Source: Rhizobium etli CFN 42
GTDB lineage: Bacteria; Pseudomonadota; Alphaproteobacteria; Rhizobiales; Rhizobiaceae
Direction: 5' to 3'
DNA length: 64,000 nt
NCBI RefSeq assembly: GCF_000092045.1
Contig: NC_007763.1
Span: 120,339 to 184,338, forward strand
Notes under the pieces: generated by a model
What the model was told of the DNA's origin: nothing
Database searches by the model: none
Seen by the model: the letters and a program-made list of their open reading frames with translations, nothing else
Translations under genes and position numbers: made by a program
In this document: positions 51,425 to 61,519 of the stretch, in pieces
Numbering within the stretch: the first letter of the stretch is position 1
How the letters are laid out: every line of letters starts with the position of its first letter

Positions 51425-52585
51425 ATGTCTCATCCCCTTCTCGATGCCGCCGCTTCGGGTGGTCTTTTTGTCGGCCGCGTCTGGAACCCTGAGGCCGCCG
51501 GCCCAAGCATCGTGACGCTTCGCGAGGGAATGCTGATCGACATTACCTCGCGCGAGGCGCCGACGCTGAGCGCCTTGCTCGAAAACGAGGATGCGGCCGG
51601 CTTCGTCCGTGCCGCAACCGGCAAGGCGATCGGCTCGCTTGAGGAAATCGCTGCCAACAGCACCGGAACCCCGGATACGGCACGCCCCTATCTGCTTGCG
51701 CCGGCCGACCTCCAGGCGGTCAAGGCCTGCGGCGTCACCTTCGCCCAATCGATGATCGAGCGCGTCATCGAGGAGAAGGCGGCCGGCAGTCCCGATCGTG
51801 CCGCCTCGATCCGCGAGCGCGTCAGCGGGTTGATCGGCGGCAGTCTCACCAATCTCAAAGCCGGTTCGCCCGAGGCTGCCAAGGTCAAGCAGGCGCTGAT
51901 CGACGAGGGCATGTGGTCGCAATATCTTGAAGTCGGCATCGGCCCCGATGCCGAGGTGTTCACCAAGGCGCCGGTGCTCTCTTCCGTCGGCTGGGGTGCC
52001 GACGTCGGCCTGCATCCGATCTCGACCTGGAACAATCCGGAGCCGGAAATCGTGCTCGCGGTCAACAGCCGCGGCGAGATCAAGGGCGCGACGCTCGGCA
52101 ATGACGTCAACCTCCGCGATGTCGAAGGCCGCTCGGCACTCCTGCTCGGCAAGGCAAAGGACAACAATGCCTCCTGCTCGATCGGTCCGTTCGTCCGATT
52201 GTTCGATGCCGGTTATGGGCTGGATGAGGTGCGCAGGGCCGAACTCGCTCTAAAGGTAACCGGTCAGGACGGCTTCGTGCTGCATGGCAAGAGCTCGATG
52301 TCGCAGATCAGCCGCGACCCGACCGATCTCGTGAAACAGACGCTTGGCCCTCATCATCAATACCCCGATGGTTTCATGCTCTTTCTCGGTACGCTGTTTG
52401 CGCCGACGCAGGACCGTGACGCGGCAAAGCAAGGCTTCACACACAAGATCGGCGACGTCGTCGAGATTTCGTCGGCCGGGCTCGGAGCGCTCGTCAATAC
52501 CGTACGCCTCTCCACCGAATGCCCGCCGTGGACTTTCGGCATATCGGCACTGATGCGCAACCTTGCGACGCGAGGGTTACTCTAA
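51425..52585 (+). CDS. Fumarylacetoacetate hydrolase family protein
   Basis: This 386-residue protein has a C-terminal FAH fold whose metal-binding segment reads NNPEPEIVLAVNSRGEIKGATLGNDVNLRD, with the E-x-E pair and downstream Asp; FVLHGKSSM and QYPDGFMLFLGTLFAPT complete the core. GGAGG precedes the ATG. Its length and divergent N-terminal half fit the branch that acts as dehydratase on 2-keto-3-deoxy sugar acids more than classical fumarylacetoacetase. Its position next to two sugar dehydrogenases supports a role in non-phosphorylative sugar-acid breakdown. The exact substrate is inference. Confidence 0.85.
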   Translation: MSHPLLDAAASGGLFVGRVWNPEAAGPSIVTLREGMLIDITSREAPTLSALLENEDAAGFVRAATGKAIGSLEEIAANSTGTPDTARPYLLAPADLQAVKACGVTFAQSMIERVIEEKAAGSPDRAASIRERVSGLIGGSLTNLKAGSPEAAKVKQALIDEGMWSQYLEVGIGPDAEVFTKAPVLSSVGWGADVGLHPISTWNNPEPEIVLAVNSRGEIKGATLGNDVNLRDVEGRSALLLGKAKDNNASCSIGPFVRLFDAGYGLDEVRRAELALKVTGQDGFVLHGKSSMSQISRDPTDLVKQTLGPHHQYPDGFMLFLGTLFAPTQDRDAAKQGFTHKIGDVVEISSAGLGALVNTVRLSTECPPWTFGISALMRNLATRGLL

Positions 52586-52631
52586 GCAAGGTGCGCAGCG
52601 GTTTGCTTCCGGCTGGCGCAGATTTTATGAA

Positions 52632-54770
<2,139 letters not shown>

Positions 54771-54898
54771 GCGTTCCTCCGGCTGCTTCATCACCACCTT
54801 ATCACTTCAGAGGTGGCTGATGCGATACGGCCTTAGGACAATTAACGCAGCAACCCATTCGCTGCCTGCCGTTCGCCCGTCGTACGCTTCCGGTCGAC

Positions 54899-55552
54899 CT
54901 ATCTGTGGTCGAGCTTGGCGACCAGTCGGTCACCGAGCCACTGTATGCCGCAGACGAGGATGACGAGGACGGCGACCACGGCGATCATGACATTGGTTTC
55001 GAAGCGCTGATAGCCATAGCGGATGGCAAGGTCGCCGAGGCCGCCGGCGCCGATCGCGCCGGCCATGGCCGAGGCGCCGATCAGCGTCACCAGCGTGACG
55101 GTGAAGCCGGCGACGATGCCCGGCAGTGCTTCAGGCACCAGCACCTCGCGGATGATGGTCCAGCGATTGCCGCCCATGGCGCGTACGGCATCGATCAGCC
55201 CGCGGTCCACCTCGCGCAACGACACCTCGGCGATACGCGCATAATAAGGTGTTGCGGCAATGGCGAGCGGCACAATGGCCGCCCCGGTGCCGAGCGCGGT
55301 GCCGACGATCAGCCGCGTCAGCGGGATCAGCGCCACCAGCAGGATGATGAATGGCACCGAGCGGAAGCCGTTGATGACGGCGCCGAGCGTGCGGTTGATC
55401 CAGAGATTTTCGGCGATGCCCCCGCGCGCCGTGACGACGAGGGCAAGCCCGAGCGGCAGGCCGGCGACGAGCGAAATCACTCCCGAGGCGACGGTCATCA
55501 GGACCGTCTCCCAAAGCGAGCGAAGAAGCAGTTCAAGCATGACCGGTGTCAT
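54899..55552 (-). CDS. metI: D-methionine ABC transporter permease MetI
   Basis: This permease of about 217 residues has five hydrophobic helices and the MetI blocks SLVAGLPLGLALVVTARGG, GFRSVPFIILLVALIP and the coupling loop LREVDRGLIDAVRAMGGNRW. The start at 55552 is preceded by GGAGGTGC and overlaps the end of metN by 20 nt, so translation is coupled. It is the last gene of metQ-metN-metI. Confidence 0.94.
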   Translation of the reverse strand: MTPVMLELLLRSLWETVLMTVASGVISLVAGLPLGLALVVTARGGIAENLWINRTLGAVINGFRSVPFIILLVALIPLTRLIVGTALGTGAAIVPLAIAATPYYARIAEVSLREVDRGLIDAVRAMGGNRWTIIREVLVPEALPGIVAGFTVTLVTLIGASAMAGAIGAGGLGDLAIRYGYQRFETNVMIAVVAVLVILVCGIQWLGDRLVAKLDHR

Positions 55553-56618
55553 AACCAAGCACCTCCACCCGGGCGGACCGGGCCGTCAGGAATTGTTCGA
55601 CCTTTCCGGCGAGCGCGGGCTCGTGCGCGGGAACGGCGATGAAGAACCGCGCCACCGGCTGGTTCTGGATATGGTCGATACCGCCATGGACAAGGCGGAA
55701 AGAATGCGGCAGCGCCGCCGAGAGTTCGGCAAACAGCGCGCCCTGTGCTTCGGGTCCGGCAAGATCGACACTGAGGATCACTTCGCTGCCCGTCGTCGCC
55801 GACAGTCGGCTGAGTATATGATCTGGAAGTTGCGGGCGGATGCCGCCAAGCAAGCTCCTGGTGATGTCAGTCTGCGGATTGGCGAAGACCGACCAGACCT
55901 GGCCCTCCTCGACGATCCGCCCGGCATCGATGACCGCGACGCGATCGGCAATGCCGCGCACCACTTCCATCTCGTGCGTGATCAGCAGAATGGTCAGCCC
56001 GAGCTTACGGTTGATATCCCTGAGCAGCGCCAGGATCGATCGTGTCGTCTCGGGGTCGAGGGCCGATGTCGCCTCGTCTGATAGAAGTAAGGCCGGGCGC
56101 GCCGCCAGCGCCCGGGCGATGCCGACGCGTTGTTTCTGGCCGCCGGAGAGTGATGCGGGGTAGGCCTGGGCCTTGTCGGCGAGACCGACGACCTCGAGCA
56201 GTTCATGGGCGCGCTGCAGGCGCTCGGCCTTGGCAATACCCTCGATCTTCAGCGGCAGGGCGACATTGTCCTCGACCGTCTTGGCGGAAAGCAGGTTGAA
56301 GTGCTGAAAGATCATGCCGATGCGGCCGCGCAGCGGCTGCAGTTCCTGCTCTTGAAGCCCGGTAATATCGCGGCCCTCGATGCGGATCTCGCCGCTGTCG
56401 GCGCGCTCCAGTCCGTTCAGGCAGCGGATCAGCGTCGACTTGCCGGCGCCGCTGCGGCCGATGATGCCGAGGATCTCGCCCCTATTCACGTTCAGCGAAA
56501 TACCATCAAGTGCCGGCGTGGCCCCGAACCGACGCTTCACGTCGATAAGCCTGACTACCTCTTCGGCCGCCGCCTGCGGCCGCGGCTCGATCGCCGCCCT
56601 GGTAACAACAGAGTTCAT
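55533..56618 (-). CDS. metN: Methionine ABC transporter ATP-binding protein MetN
   Basis: This 361-residue ATPase has Walker A GRSGAGKSTL, the Q-loop FQHFNLLSAKTV, signature LSGGQKQRVGIARAL, Walker B LLLSDEATSALDP and the H-loop LITHEM. The C-terminal regulatory (NIL) domain from about residue 275 binds methionine and inhibits transport when the internal pool is high. It lies between metQ and metI, with a hairpin in the metQ-metN gap. Confidence 0.95.
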   Translation of the reverse strand: MNSVVTRAAIEPRPQAAAEEVVRLIDVKRRFGATPALDGISLNVNRGEILGIIGRSGAGKSTLIRCLNGLERADSGEIRIEGRDITGLQEQELQPLRGRIGMIFQHFNLLSAKTVEDNVALPLKIEGIAKAERLQRAHELLEVVGLADKAQAYPASLSGGQKQRVGIARALAARPALLLSDEATSALDPETTRSILALLRDINRKLGLTILLITHEMEVVRGIADRVAVIDAGRIVEEGQVWSVFANPQTDITRSLLGGIRPQLPDHILSRLSATTGSEVILSVDLAGPEAQGALFAELSAALPHSFRLVHGGIDHIQNQPVARFFIAVPAHEPALAGKVEQFLTARSARVEVLGYDTGHA

Positions 56619-56640
56619 GTACTTTTCCCTGCAAATACTG

Positions 56641-56674
56641 AAGGCGGCCCCGGCAGGAACGCCCGGGCCGCCTT
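56641..56674 (-). promoter_or_regulatory. Intercistronic stem-loop between metQ and metN
   Basis: A perfect 10-bp GC-rich inverted repeat (56641-56650 with 56665-56674, loop of 14) follows the metQ stop and precedes metN on the minus strand. As in the sugar importers, it probably raises binding-protein output relative to the membrane subunits. Confidence 0.6.
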
Positions 56675-56706
56675 TCGGCAGGCCTTAACCGCGGCCCAGT
56701 TTCGGA

Positions 56707-57546
56707 TCAATAGGCGCTGAGACCCGTCCCCTTGTATACCTTGTCAAACTCGGCCTTGACGGTGTCGTTCTGGTAAGAAGACACCAGCGTCTTGACCCAG
56801 TCCGCATCCTTGTTCTCTTCCTTGACGGCGATGAAATTGCGGTACGGGTTGTCGGCGATCGGCTCCTGGGCAATACGCTCGGCCGGAGAAAGACCGCTCT
56901 TCAGCGCCCAGTCGGTGTTGACGACGCCGGCGTCGAGATCGTCGATCGAACGGCCGACGATGCCGGCATCGAGCTCCTTGATCTCGATCTTCTTCGGATT
57001 GTCGCTGACGTCGGCAACGGTCGCAAGAATGCCGGTGCCGTCCTTCAGCTTGATCAGGCCTTCATTCTGGAGAACCCGCAGCGCCCGACCTTCGTTGGAG
57101 GGATCGTTCGGCACGCCGATGACGGCGCCCTCGGGGATCTCGGCGACGGCCTTGTGCTTCTTGCTGTAGAGGCCGATCGGCCAGACGCCGGTGTAGCCGA
57201 CAGGGACGATGTGATAGCCGTGCTGCTGGACCTGGTTGTCGAGATAAGGCTGGTGCTGGAAGGCATTGGCGTCGATTTCGCCGCGCTCCAGCGCCTCGTT
57301 CGGCTGCGTGTAATCGTTGAAGATGACGGTCTCGATCGTGAGGCCCTTCTTGGCCGCCTCGCTGGTCACCACCCGCCATACATCCTCATCCTCGCCGGAC
57401 ATGATGCCGACCTTGATCGACTTGTCCTCGGCAAAGGAAGGTGCCGGTGCGGCAAAGGTAAAAAGTGCAGCCGCGGAAACAGCGACGGCCGCAAGAGCCG
57501 CGCGGCGCGAAAGGTGGAAGCCGTGAAGATTTTTGTTCTTGGTCAT
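56707..57546 (-). CDS. metQ: Methionine-binding protein MetQ
   Basis: This 279-residue NlpA/MetQ-family binding protein carries an N-terminal signal with an SRRAAL pair and a hydrophobic stretch ending ...APSFA. The family blocks KVGIMSGEDEDVW, NDYTQPNEALERGEIDANAFQHQPYLD, GVPNDPSNEGRAL and GVVNTDWA are all clear. No lipobox Cys is present, so it is a soluble periplasmic protein rather than a lipoprotein. The start at 57546 is preferred; the frame continues to 57615. It heads the metQNI operon. Confidence 0.95.
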   Translation of the reverse strand: MTKNKNLHGFHLSRRAALAAVAVSAAALFTFAAPAPSFAEDKSIKVGIMSGEDEDVWRVVTSEAAKKGLTIETVIFNDYTQPNEALERGEIDANAFQHQPYLDNQVQQHGYHIVPVGYTGVWPIGLYSKKHKAVAEIPEGAVIGVPNDPSNEGRALRVLQNEGLIKLKDGTGILATVADVSDNPKKIEIKELDAGIVGRSIDDLDAGVVNTDWALKSGLSPAERIAQEPIADNPYRNFIAVKEENKDADWVKTLVSSYQNDTVKAEFDKVYKGTGLSAY

Positions 57547-57686
57547 TTTATGTCCCGTCTGACTGATGAGGCAGCACGCCCCGAGCAGGCCAATCATGGC
57601 AAATGGCTGGATCACGAGCGAAGCAAGAATGTCTGATGTAGGGGAAAGGCCGGGAAAACTCTTGCCCCGCCATCAATGCCGGCAGG

Positions 57687-57707
57687 ATAAATTTCCATGA
57701 AATTTAT
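57687..57707. promoter_or_regulatory. AT-rich inverted repeat upstream of metQ (gap 57547-57852)
   Basis: ATAAATTT (57687-57694) and AAATTTAT (57700-57707) form a perfect inverted repeat about 140 bp before metQ. It is a candidate operator or promoter element for the methionine importer. I looked for a SAM riboswitch in the leader and cannot support one. Confidence 0.4.
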
Positions 57708-57756
57708 GGACTAATTGCGGCTTTGGAGCATGCTCTAGAAAGAAACGTCGCCTGCG

Positions 57757-57780
57757 GCCGCCGTTTCCTATGACGGCGGC
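57757..57780 (-). terminator. Stem-loop downstream of MFS gene
   Basis: A perfect 8-bp stem (57757-57764 with 57773-57780, loop of 8) lies about 70 bp behind the MFS stop codon on the minus strand. There is no T-run, so termination is only a possibility. Confidence 0.4.
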
Positions 57781-57852
57781 TTAAGACCGACGGAATTCGC
57801 CGACCGTTGCGAAAGCGGATCGGACAAGTCACCGCAATCATCACGGATAGGC

Positions 57853-59055
57853 TCAGGCCGGCTTCTGTTTCGGAATGCGTGGCAGGAAGACCGTCAGCAG
57901 GCCGAGCAGCGGCAGGTAGGAGCAGATGCGGTAGACGAAGGCGATGCCGTGAGTGTCGGCAAAATCGCCGAGCAGCGCAGCACCCAGCCCCCCTGCCCCG
58001 AATGCAAAGCCGAAGAAGACGCCGGCAATCAGCCCGACGCGGCCGGGCACCAGTTCCTGCGCGAAGACGACGATCGCTGAAAAGGCCGACGCGAAGACCA
58101 GGCCGATGACGATGCTGAGCACGCCTGTCCAGAAAAGATCGGCATAGGGCAGCAGCAACGCGAAGGGGATGACGCCGAGAATCGAAAACCAGATGACGAA
58201 ACGGGCACCGAAACGATCGCCGATCGGTCCGCCGAGGAAAGTGCCGACGGCGACCGAGCCGAGGAACAGAAACAGCATCAATTGCGCCTGCTGCACGCTG
58301 AGTTCGAACCTGTCGATGACATAAAAGGTGAAGTAGCTCGACACGCTCGCCATGTAGACATTCTTCGTCGCCGTCAGCAGCACGAGGATCAGCAGCGCCC
58401 AGACGACCCGGTTCTGCGGCAGCGGCAGAGTCCGGCTGACGGCCGGTTTGCTGGCGTTTTGACGCCTGTGGCTCATATACCAGCTGCCCACCCAGCTCAG
58501 CACGATCATGCCGATCATGGCGATGGCAGCAAACCAGGAGACGCTGTGTTGCCCGAGCGGAAGCACGATGAAGGCAGCGAGCAGCGGACCGATCGCCTGG
58601 CCGGCATTGCCGCCGACCTGGAAAAAGGACTGCGCGAAACCGTGGCGACCGCCGGAGGCAAGACGGGCAACACGCGAGGATTCCGGATGGAAGACCGCCG
58701 AGCCGAAGCCGATCAGGCTTGCCGCGACCAGCAGCAGCGCGAAACTGCCGGCATTGCCGAGCAGAATGAGACCGCAAAAGGTACTCGCCATGCCGACTGG
58801 CAGCGAATAGGGCATCGGCCAGCGATCGGTGACGATGCCGACTGCCGGCTGCAGCAGCGACGCCGTGACCTGGAACGTCATGGTCAGCAGGCCGATCTGG
58901 ACAAAATCGAGATCGTAGTTTGCCTTGAACAGTGGATAGAGCGAGGCGAGCAGCGACTGCATGATGTCGTTCAGCATGTGGCAGAAACTGACGGCCATCA
59001 GAATGGACATCGTTGTCTTCTCGAAACGGGGTGCACGCTCGGCAACGGTTGCCAT
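57853..59055 (-). CDS. MFS transporter, fosmidomycin-resistance (Fsr) type
   Basis: This 400-residue inner-membrane transporter has 12 predicted hydrophobic helices. Fsr-type features are SFCHMLNDIMQSLLASLYP near the N-terminus, a loop-2/3 VGIVTDRWPMPY motif, and SAVFHPESSRVARLASGGRHGFAQSFFQVGGN. GGAGGATATT fixes the start at 59055. Such proteins export drugs or small organic acids with proton exchange; the natural substrate is unknown. It is divergent from the XRE regulator across 342 bp. Confidence 0.88.
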   Translation of the reverse strand: MATVAERAPRFEKTTMSILMAVSFCHMLNDIMQSLLASLYPLFKANYDLDFVQIGLLTMTFQVTASLLQPAVGIVTDRWPMPYSLPVGMASTFCGLILLGNAGSFALLLVAASLIGFGSAVFHPESSRVARLASGGRHGFAQSFFQVGGNAGQAIGPLLAAFIVLPLGQHSVSWFAAIAMIGMIVLSWVGSWYMSHRRQNASKPAVSRTLPLPQNRVVWALLILVLLTATKNVYMASVSSYFTFYVIDRFELSVQQAQLMLFLFLGSVAVGTFLGGPIGDRFGARFVIWFSILGVIPFALLLPYADLFWTGVLSIVIGLVFASAFSAIVVFAQELVPGRVGLIAGVFFGFAFGAGGLGAALLGDFADTHGIAFVYRICSYLPLLGLLTVFLPRIPKQKPA

Positions 59056-59309
59056 CAATATCCTCCTGAACAAGCACGATCAGTGCGGCGTCGCTTTCGA
59101 TGGATTTTGGGCGATCGGGGCCGACAAGACCATCGAGCGACGGTCGCAGAGGAATATTTACCGCAGGCCGGGCAACGATCACCAGCCCGGTTTGGCCTGG
59201 ATCGGTACGGCTTTTGTCTTATTTGCCCATTGCTCGATCGGCTCTTGCGTCGCCATCTATCGGATGGGGGTTTTCATATCACAGTCAGCCGCGATCATCG
59301 CATGTATGC

Positions 59310-59315
59310 TATACT
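59310..59315 (+). promoter_or_regulatory. Candidate extended -10 for the XRE gene (gap 59056-59397)
   Basis: TATACT at 59310-59315 is preceded by TGC, giving an extended -10 (TGnTATACT), in the AT-rich part of the divergent gap and about 80 bp before the XRE start. No clear -35 is visible, which is usual for extended -10 promoters. I see no gene in the gap. Confidence 0.4.
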
Positions 59316-59397
59316 ATATGAAAACAACCGTGGAAAACTGTTTGCGGGAGGACTACAGCTGCGCCGATTGAAATCCGATCGAGGCTGAAAGCACGCG

Positions 59398-59850
59398 ATG
59401 AATGTCAAGACACCGAATGCCATAGACAGCTACGTCGGCGCGCGCATCAGAACACGCCGGCAGCTGCTTGGAATGAGCCAGGAGCGGCTTGCCGAGCAGA
59501 TCGGCGTGACTTTTCAGCAGGTTCAGAAATACGAGAAGGGCATCAACCGCATTGGTGCGAGCCGTCTGCAGCGAATCGCCGAAGTGCTTCACACCTCTCC
59601 GAGCTTCTTCTTCGAGCAGAACGAGTCGCAGCCATTGAGCCTGCAAGGTTTGGCTCTGCCCGACGGTGCCGACCCCGTCGCTGAATTTCTGCGGACGAAG
59701 GAAGGATTGGTGCTTAACCGGGCCTTTCTGAAGATTGCCGATCCCGATATTCGTGAAACGATCATCGCATTGGTAAAAGCGATGGCGCAGGCGGAAAGCG
59801 GTCCGGCTTTGCCTTCGATAGCGAATATCACCCGTCCGCCTCTGGAGTAG
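59398..59850 (+). CDS. XRE-family helix-turn-helix regulator (PraR-like)
   Basis: This 150-residue cytoplasmic regulator has a helix-turn-helix at about residues 14-68: VGARIRTRRQLLGMSQERLAEQ, then FQQVQKYEKGINRIGASRLQRIAEVL. The DPVAEFLRTKEGLVLNRAFLKI C-terminal part resembles PraR-type regulators of rhizobia, which repress quorum-sensing and biofilm genes. It sits next to the replication cassette, but paralogues are common in these genomes, so its targets cannot be assigned. GAGG lies 13 nt upstream of the ATG. Confidence 0.85.
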   Translation: MNVKTPNAIDSYVGARIRTRRQLLGMSQERLAEQIGVTFQQVQKYEKGINRIGASRLQRIAEVLHTSPSFFFEQNESQPLSLQGLALPDGADPVAEFLRTKEGLVLNRAFLKIADPDIRETIIALVKAMAQAESGPALPSIANITRPPLE

Positions 59851-60199
59851 CTGGCCAGGCGGCAATTCCCCTGTGAACTCAGGCTCGAATGATCTGGCAA
59901 GTTACGGCTGATCGACCAGACCCGGCACCTTACCGCCGCGCCCCGCTCCATCCACGCCAGCGAACCGATGCCTTGCATCTGCGGGCTTGCAGCAAGGCGC
60001 TTTGCACGCCCGACATTGCGATTCGGATTATACTGCTGCTGTTCCCGGCCGGTCTCGTCCGATTCGGCCTGTGAATGTGCGATTGCTGGACCCGCCAGCG
60101 GCACGCCCGGCCGGCGCAAGCGCTTGAAATAGACTGGACAACCTTTTGATAGGATCTTGTTAACCCTATTTGCCTTGCCACCCCTCCAGAATCGGCGCT
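59851..60199. other. Gap upstream of repA with no supported gene
   Basis: About 350 bp separate the XRE gene from the inverted repeat before repA. Several open frames cross it, the longest on the minus strand, but none shows a recognisable domain or good ribosome site. It probably holds the repA promoter; I could not place -35 and -10 boxes with confidence. Confidence 0.4.
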
Positions 60200-60240
60200 A
60201 AATGCGGTTTCAAAGCGCGTAGAGCTTTTAAATCGCATTT
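60200..60240. promoter_or_regulatory. Inverted repeat immediately upstream of repA
   Basis: AAATGCGGTTT (60200-60210) and AAATCGCATTT (60230-60240) are inverted repeats with one mismatch, ending 11 nt before the repA ATG. RepA with RepB represses repABC transcription by binding near the promoter, so this may be the operator. A leader hairpin affecting repA translation is the alternative. Confidence 0.5.
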
Positions 60241-60251
60241 TCGAGATTTCC

Positions 60252-61466
60252 ATGAATATGGCACCGCAAATAGAAAAAGCAATTTCCGATGTCGACCAGC
60301 TGATCATCGGTCAGGCACAGGAACTATCCGACAAGCTGAAGCAGCATCGCCTCGAAATGTTTCCTCCGCGCGCGCTAAAGGGTCTGCGGGAATTTCAGCT
60401 TGCTGAAGTGGCGCGGTTTCTCGGCGTGACCAGCGGCTATCTTCGAAATCTTTCGCTCGAGGGCAAGGGTGCCCTCCCCCAGGTTACGCCGTCTGGCCGC
60501 CGATCGTATACGGCGGAGCAGATGGAGGAGATGCGTGGCTTTCTCGAGCATAATGCGCGCGCCGGAACACATTATGTGCGTCATCGCCGCGGCCACGAAC
60601 ATCTGCAGGTCGTTGCTGTCGTCAACTTCAAGGGGGGCAGCGGCAAGACGACGAGTGCCGCGCATCTTGCCCAGCATCTCGCCCTGACCGGTCACCGCGT
60701 CCTGGCCGTCGATCTCGATCCGCAAGCGTCTCTTTCTGCCATACACGGCTTTCAGCCGGAGTTCGACGTCAACGAAAACGAGACACTCTACGCCGCCATT
60801 CGCTATGACGATCAGCGGCGTCCGCTGCGGGACATTATCCGGCCGACCAACTTCCCGAACCTTCATCTCGTGCCGGGCAATCTCGAACTGATGGAATTCG
60901 AGCACGATACGCCGCGGGTCCTCGCTCAGGGCAAAGCGAGCGATTATGGGCGCGTCTTCTTTGCCCGGCTGGATGAGGCGCTGGCCTCGGTCGCGGATGA
61001 TTACGACGTCGTCATCATCGATTGCCCTCCCCAGCTTGGCTTTTTGACCATGAGCGCCATTTGCGGTGCGACGGCGGTTCTGATCACCGTTCATCCGCAG
61101 ATGCTCGATGTCATGTCGATGTGCCAGTTCCTGCAAATGCTTGGCGAAGTGCTGAACACGCTGAAGGGAGCCGGCGGCAATATGAACCTCGACTGGCTGC
61201 GTTACCTCGTGACCCGCTACGATCCGCAGGACGGGCCGCAGACGCAGATGGTCGCCTTCATGCGCTCGATGTTCAAGAGCCATGTGCTCACCAACCCGAT
61301 GCTGCGCAGCGTCGCGATCTCCGATGCGGCGATGACTAACCAGACGCTGTACGAAGTCGAGCGAAGTCAGTTTACCCGCGCGACCTATGACCGCGCCATG
61401 GAGGCGATGGAGTCAGTCAACACGGAAATCGTCGATCTCATCCATAAGGCATGGGGCCGGAAATGA
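60252..61466 (+). CDS. repA: Plasmid partitioning protein RepA (ParA ATPase)
   Basis: This 404-residue partition ATPase of repABC plasmids has an N-terminal winged/helix-turn-helix DNA-binding region (about 45-100; LAEVARFLGVTSGYLRNL), a deviant Walker A KGGSGKTT at about 127-134, the VDLDPQASL block and VVIIDCPPQLGFLTMSA (Walker B region). It segregates the plasmid with RepB-parS complexes and represses the operon. The ribosome site is weak. The stop overlaps an 18-codon frame by ATGA, and a parS-like site lies 7 nt behind it. Confidence 0.96.
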   Translation: MNMAPQIEKAISDVDQLIIGQAQELSDKLKQHRLEMFPPRALKGLREFQLAEVARFLGVTSGYLRNLSLEGKGALPQVTPSGRRSYTAEQMEEMRGFLEHNARAGTHYVRHRRGHEHLQVVAVVNFKGGSGKTTSAAHLAQHLALTGHRVLAVDLDPQASLSAIHGFQPEFDVNENETLYAAIRYDDQRRPLRDIIRPTNFPNLHLVPGNLELMEFEHDTPRVLAQGKASDYGRVFFARLDEALASVADDYDVVIIDCPPQLGFLTMSAICGATAVLITVHPQMLDVMSMCQFLQMLGEVLNTLKGAGGNMNLDWLRYLVTRYDPQDGPQTQMVAFMRSMFKSHVLTNPMLRSVAISDAAMTNQTLYEVERSQFTRATYDRAMEAMESVNTEIVDLIHKAWGRK

Positions 61467-61519
61467 GCGGGAAGTTTACTGCGGTAAACCGGGGCAAGGA
61501 GCTGGTTGATGGCGCGTAA
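61463..61519 (+). CDS. Tiny open frame bridging repA and repB
   Basis: An 18-codon frame starts in the repA stop (ATGA overlap), reads through the first parS-like site as KFTAVN, includes the repB ribosome site and ends 11 nt inside repB. Such an arrangement could couple repB translation to repA. There is no independent evidence that the peptide is made or functional; it may simply reflect the parS copy. Confidence 0.25.
   Translation: MSGKFTAVNRGKELVDGA
61474..61489. other. parS-like centromere site, copy 1 (repA-repB gap)
   Basis: GTTTACTGCGGTAAAC fits the repABC parS consensus GTTNNCNGCNGNNAAC at every fixed position. It lies between repA and repB. RepB is expected to bind it for partition. 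Confidence 0.85.

Noticed and set aside
57547..57686. Possible SAM riboswitch in the metQ leader
   Set aside because: I could not find a recognisable SAM-I, SAM-II or SAM/SAH core by eye; a covariance-model search would be needed to decide.
57704..59182. 492-codon minus-strand frame overlapping the MFS gene in another frame
   Set aside because: Low-complexity Arg/Ala translation; the overlapping MFS frame has 12 membrane helices and a strong ribosome site.
59930..60307. 125-codon minus-strand frame overlapping the repA start
   Set aside because: No domain or ribosome site, and it would run across the repA leader and start.
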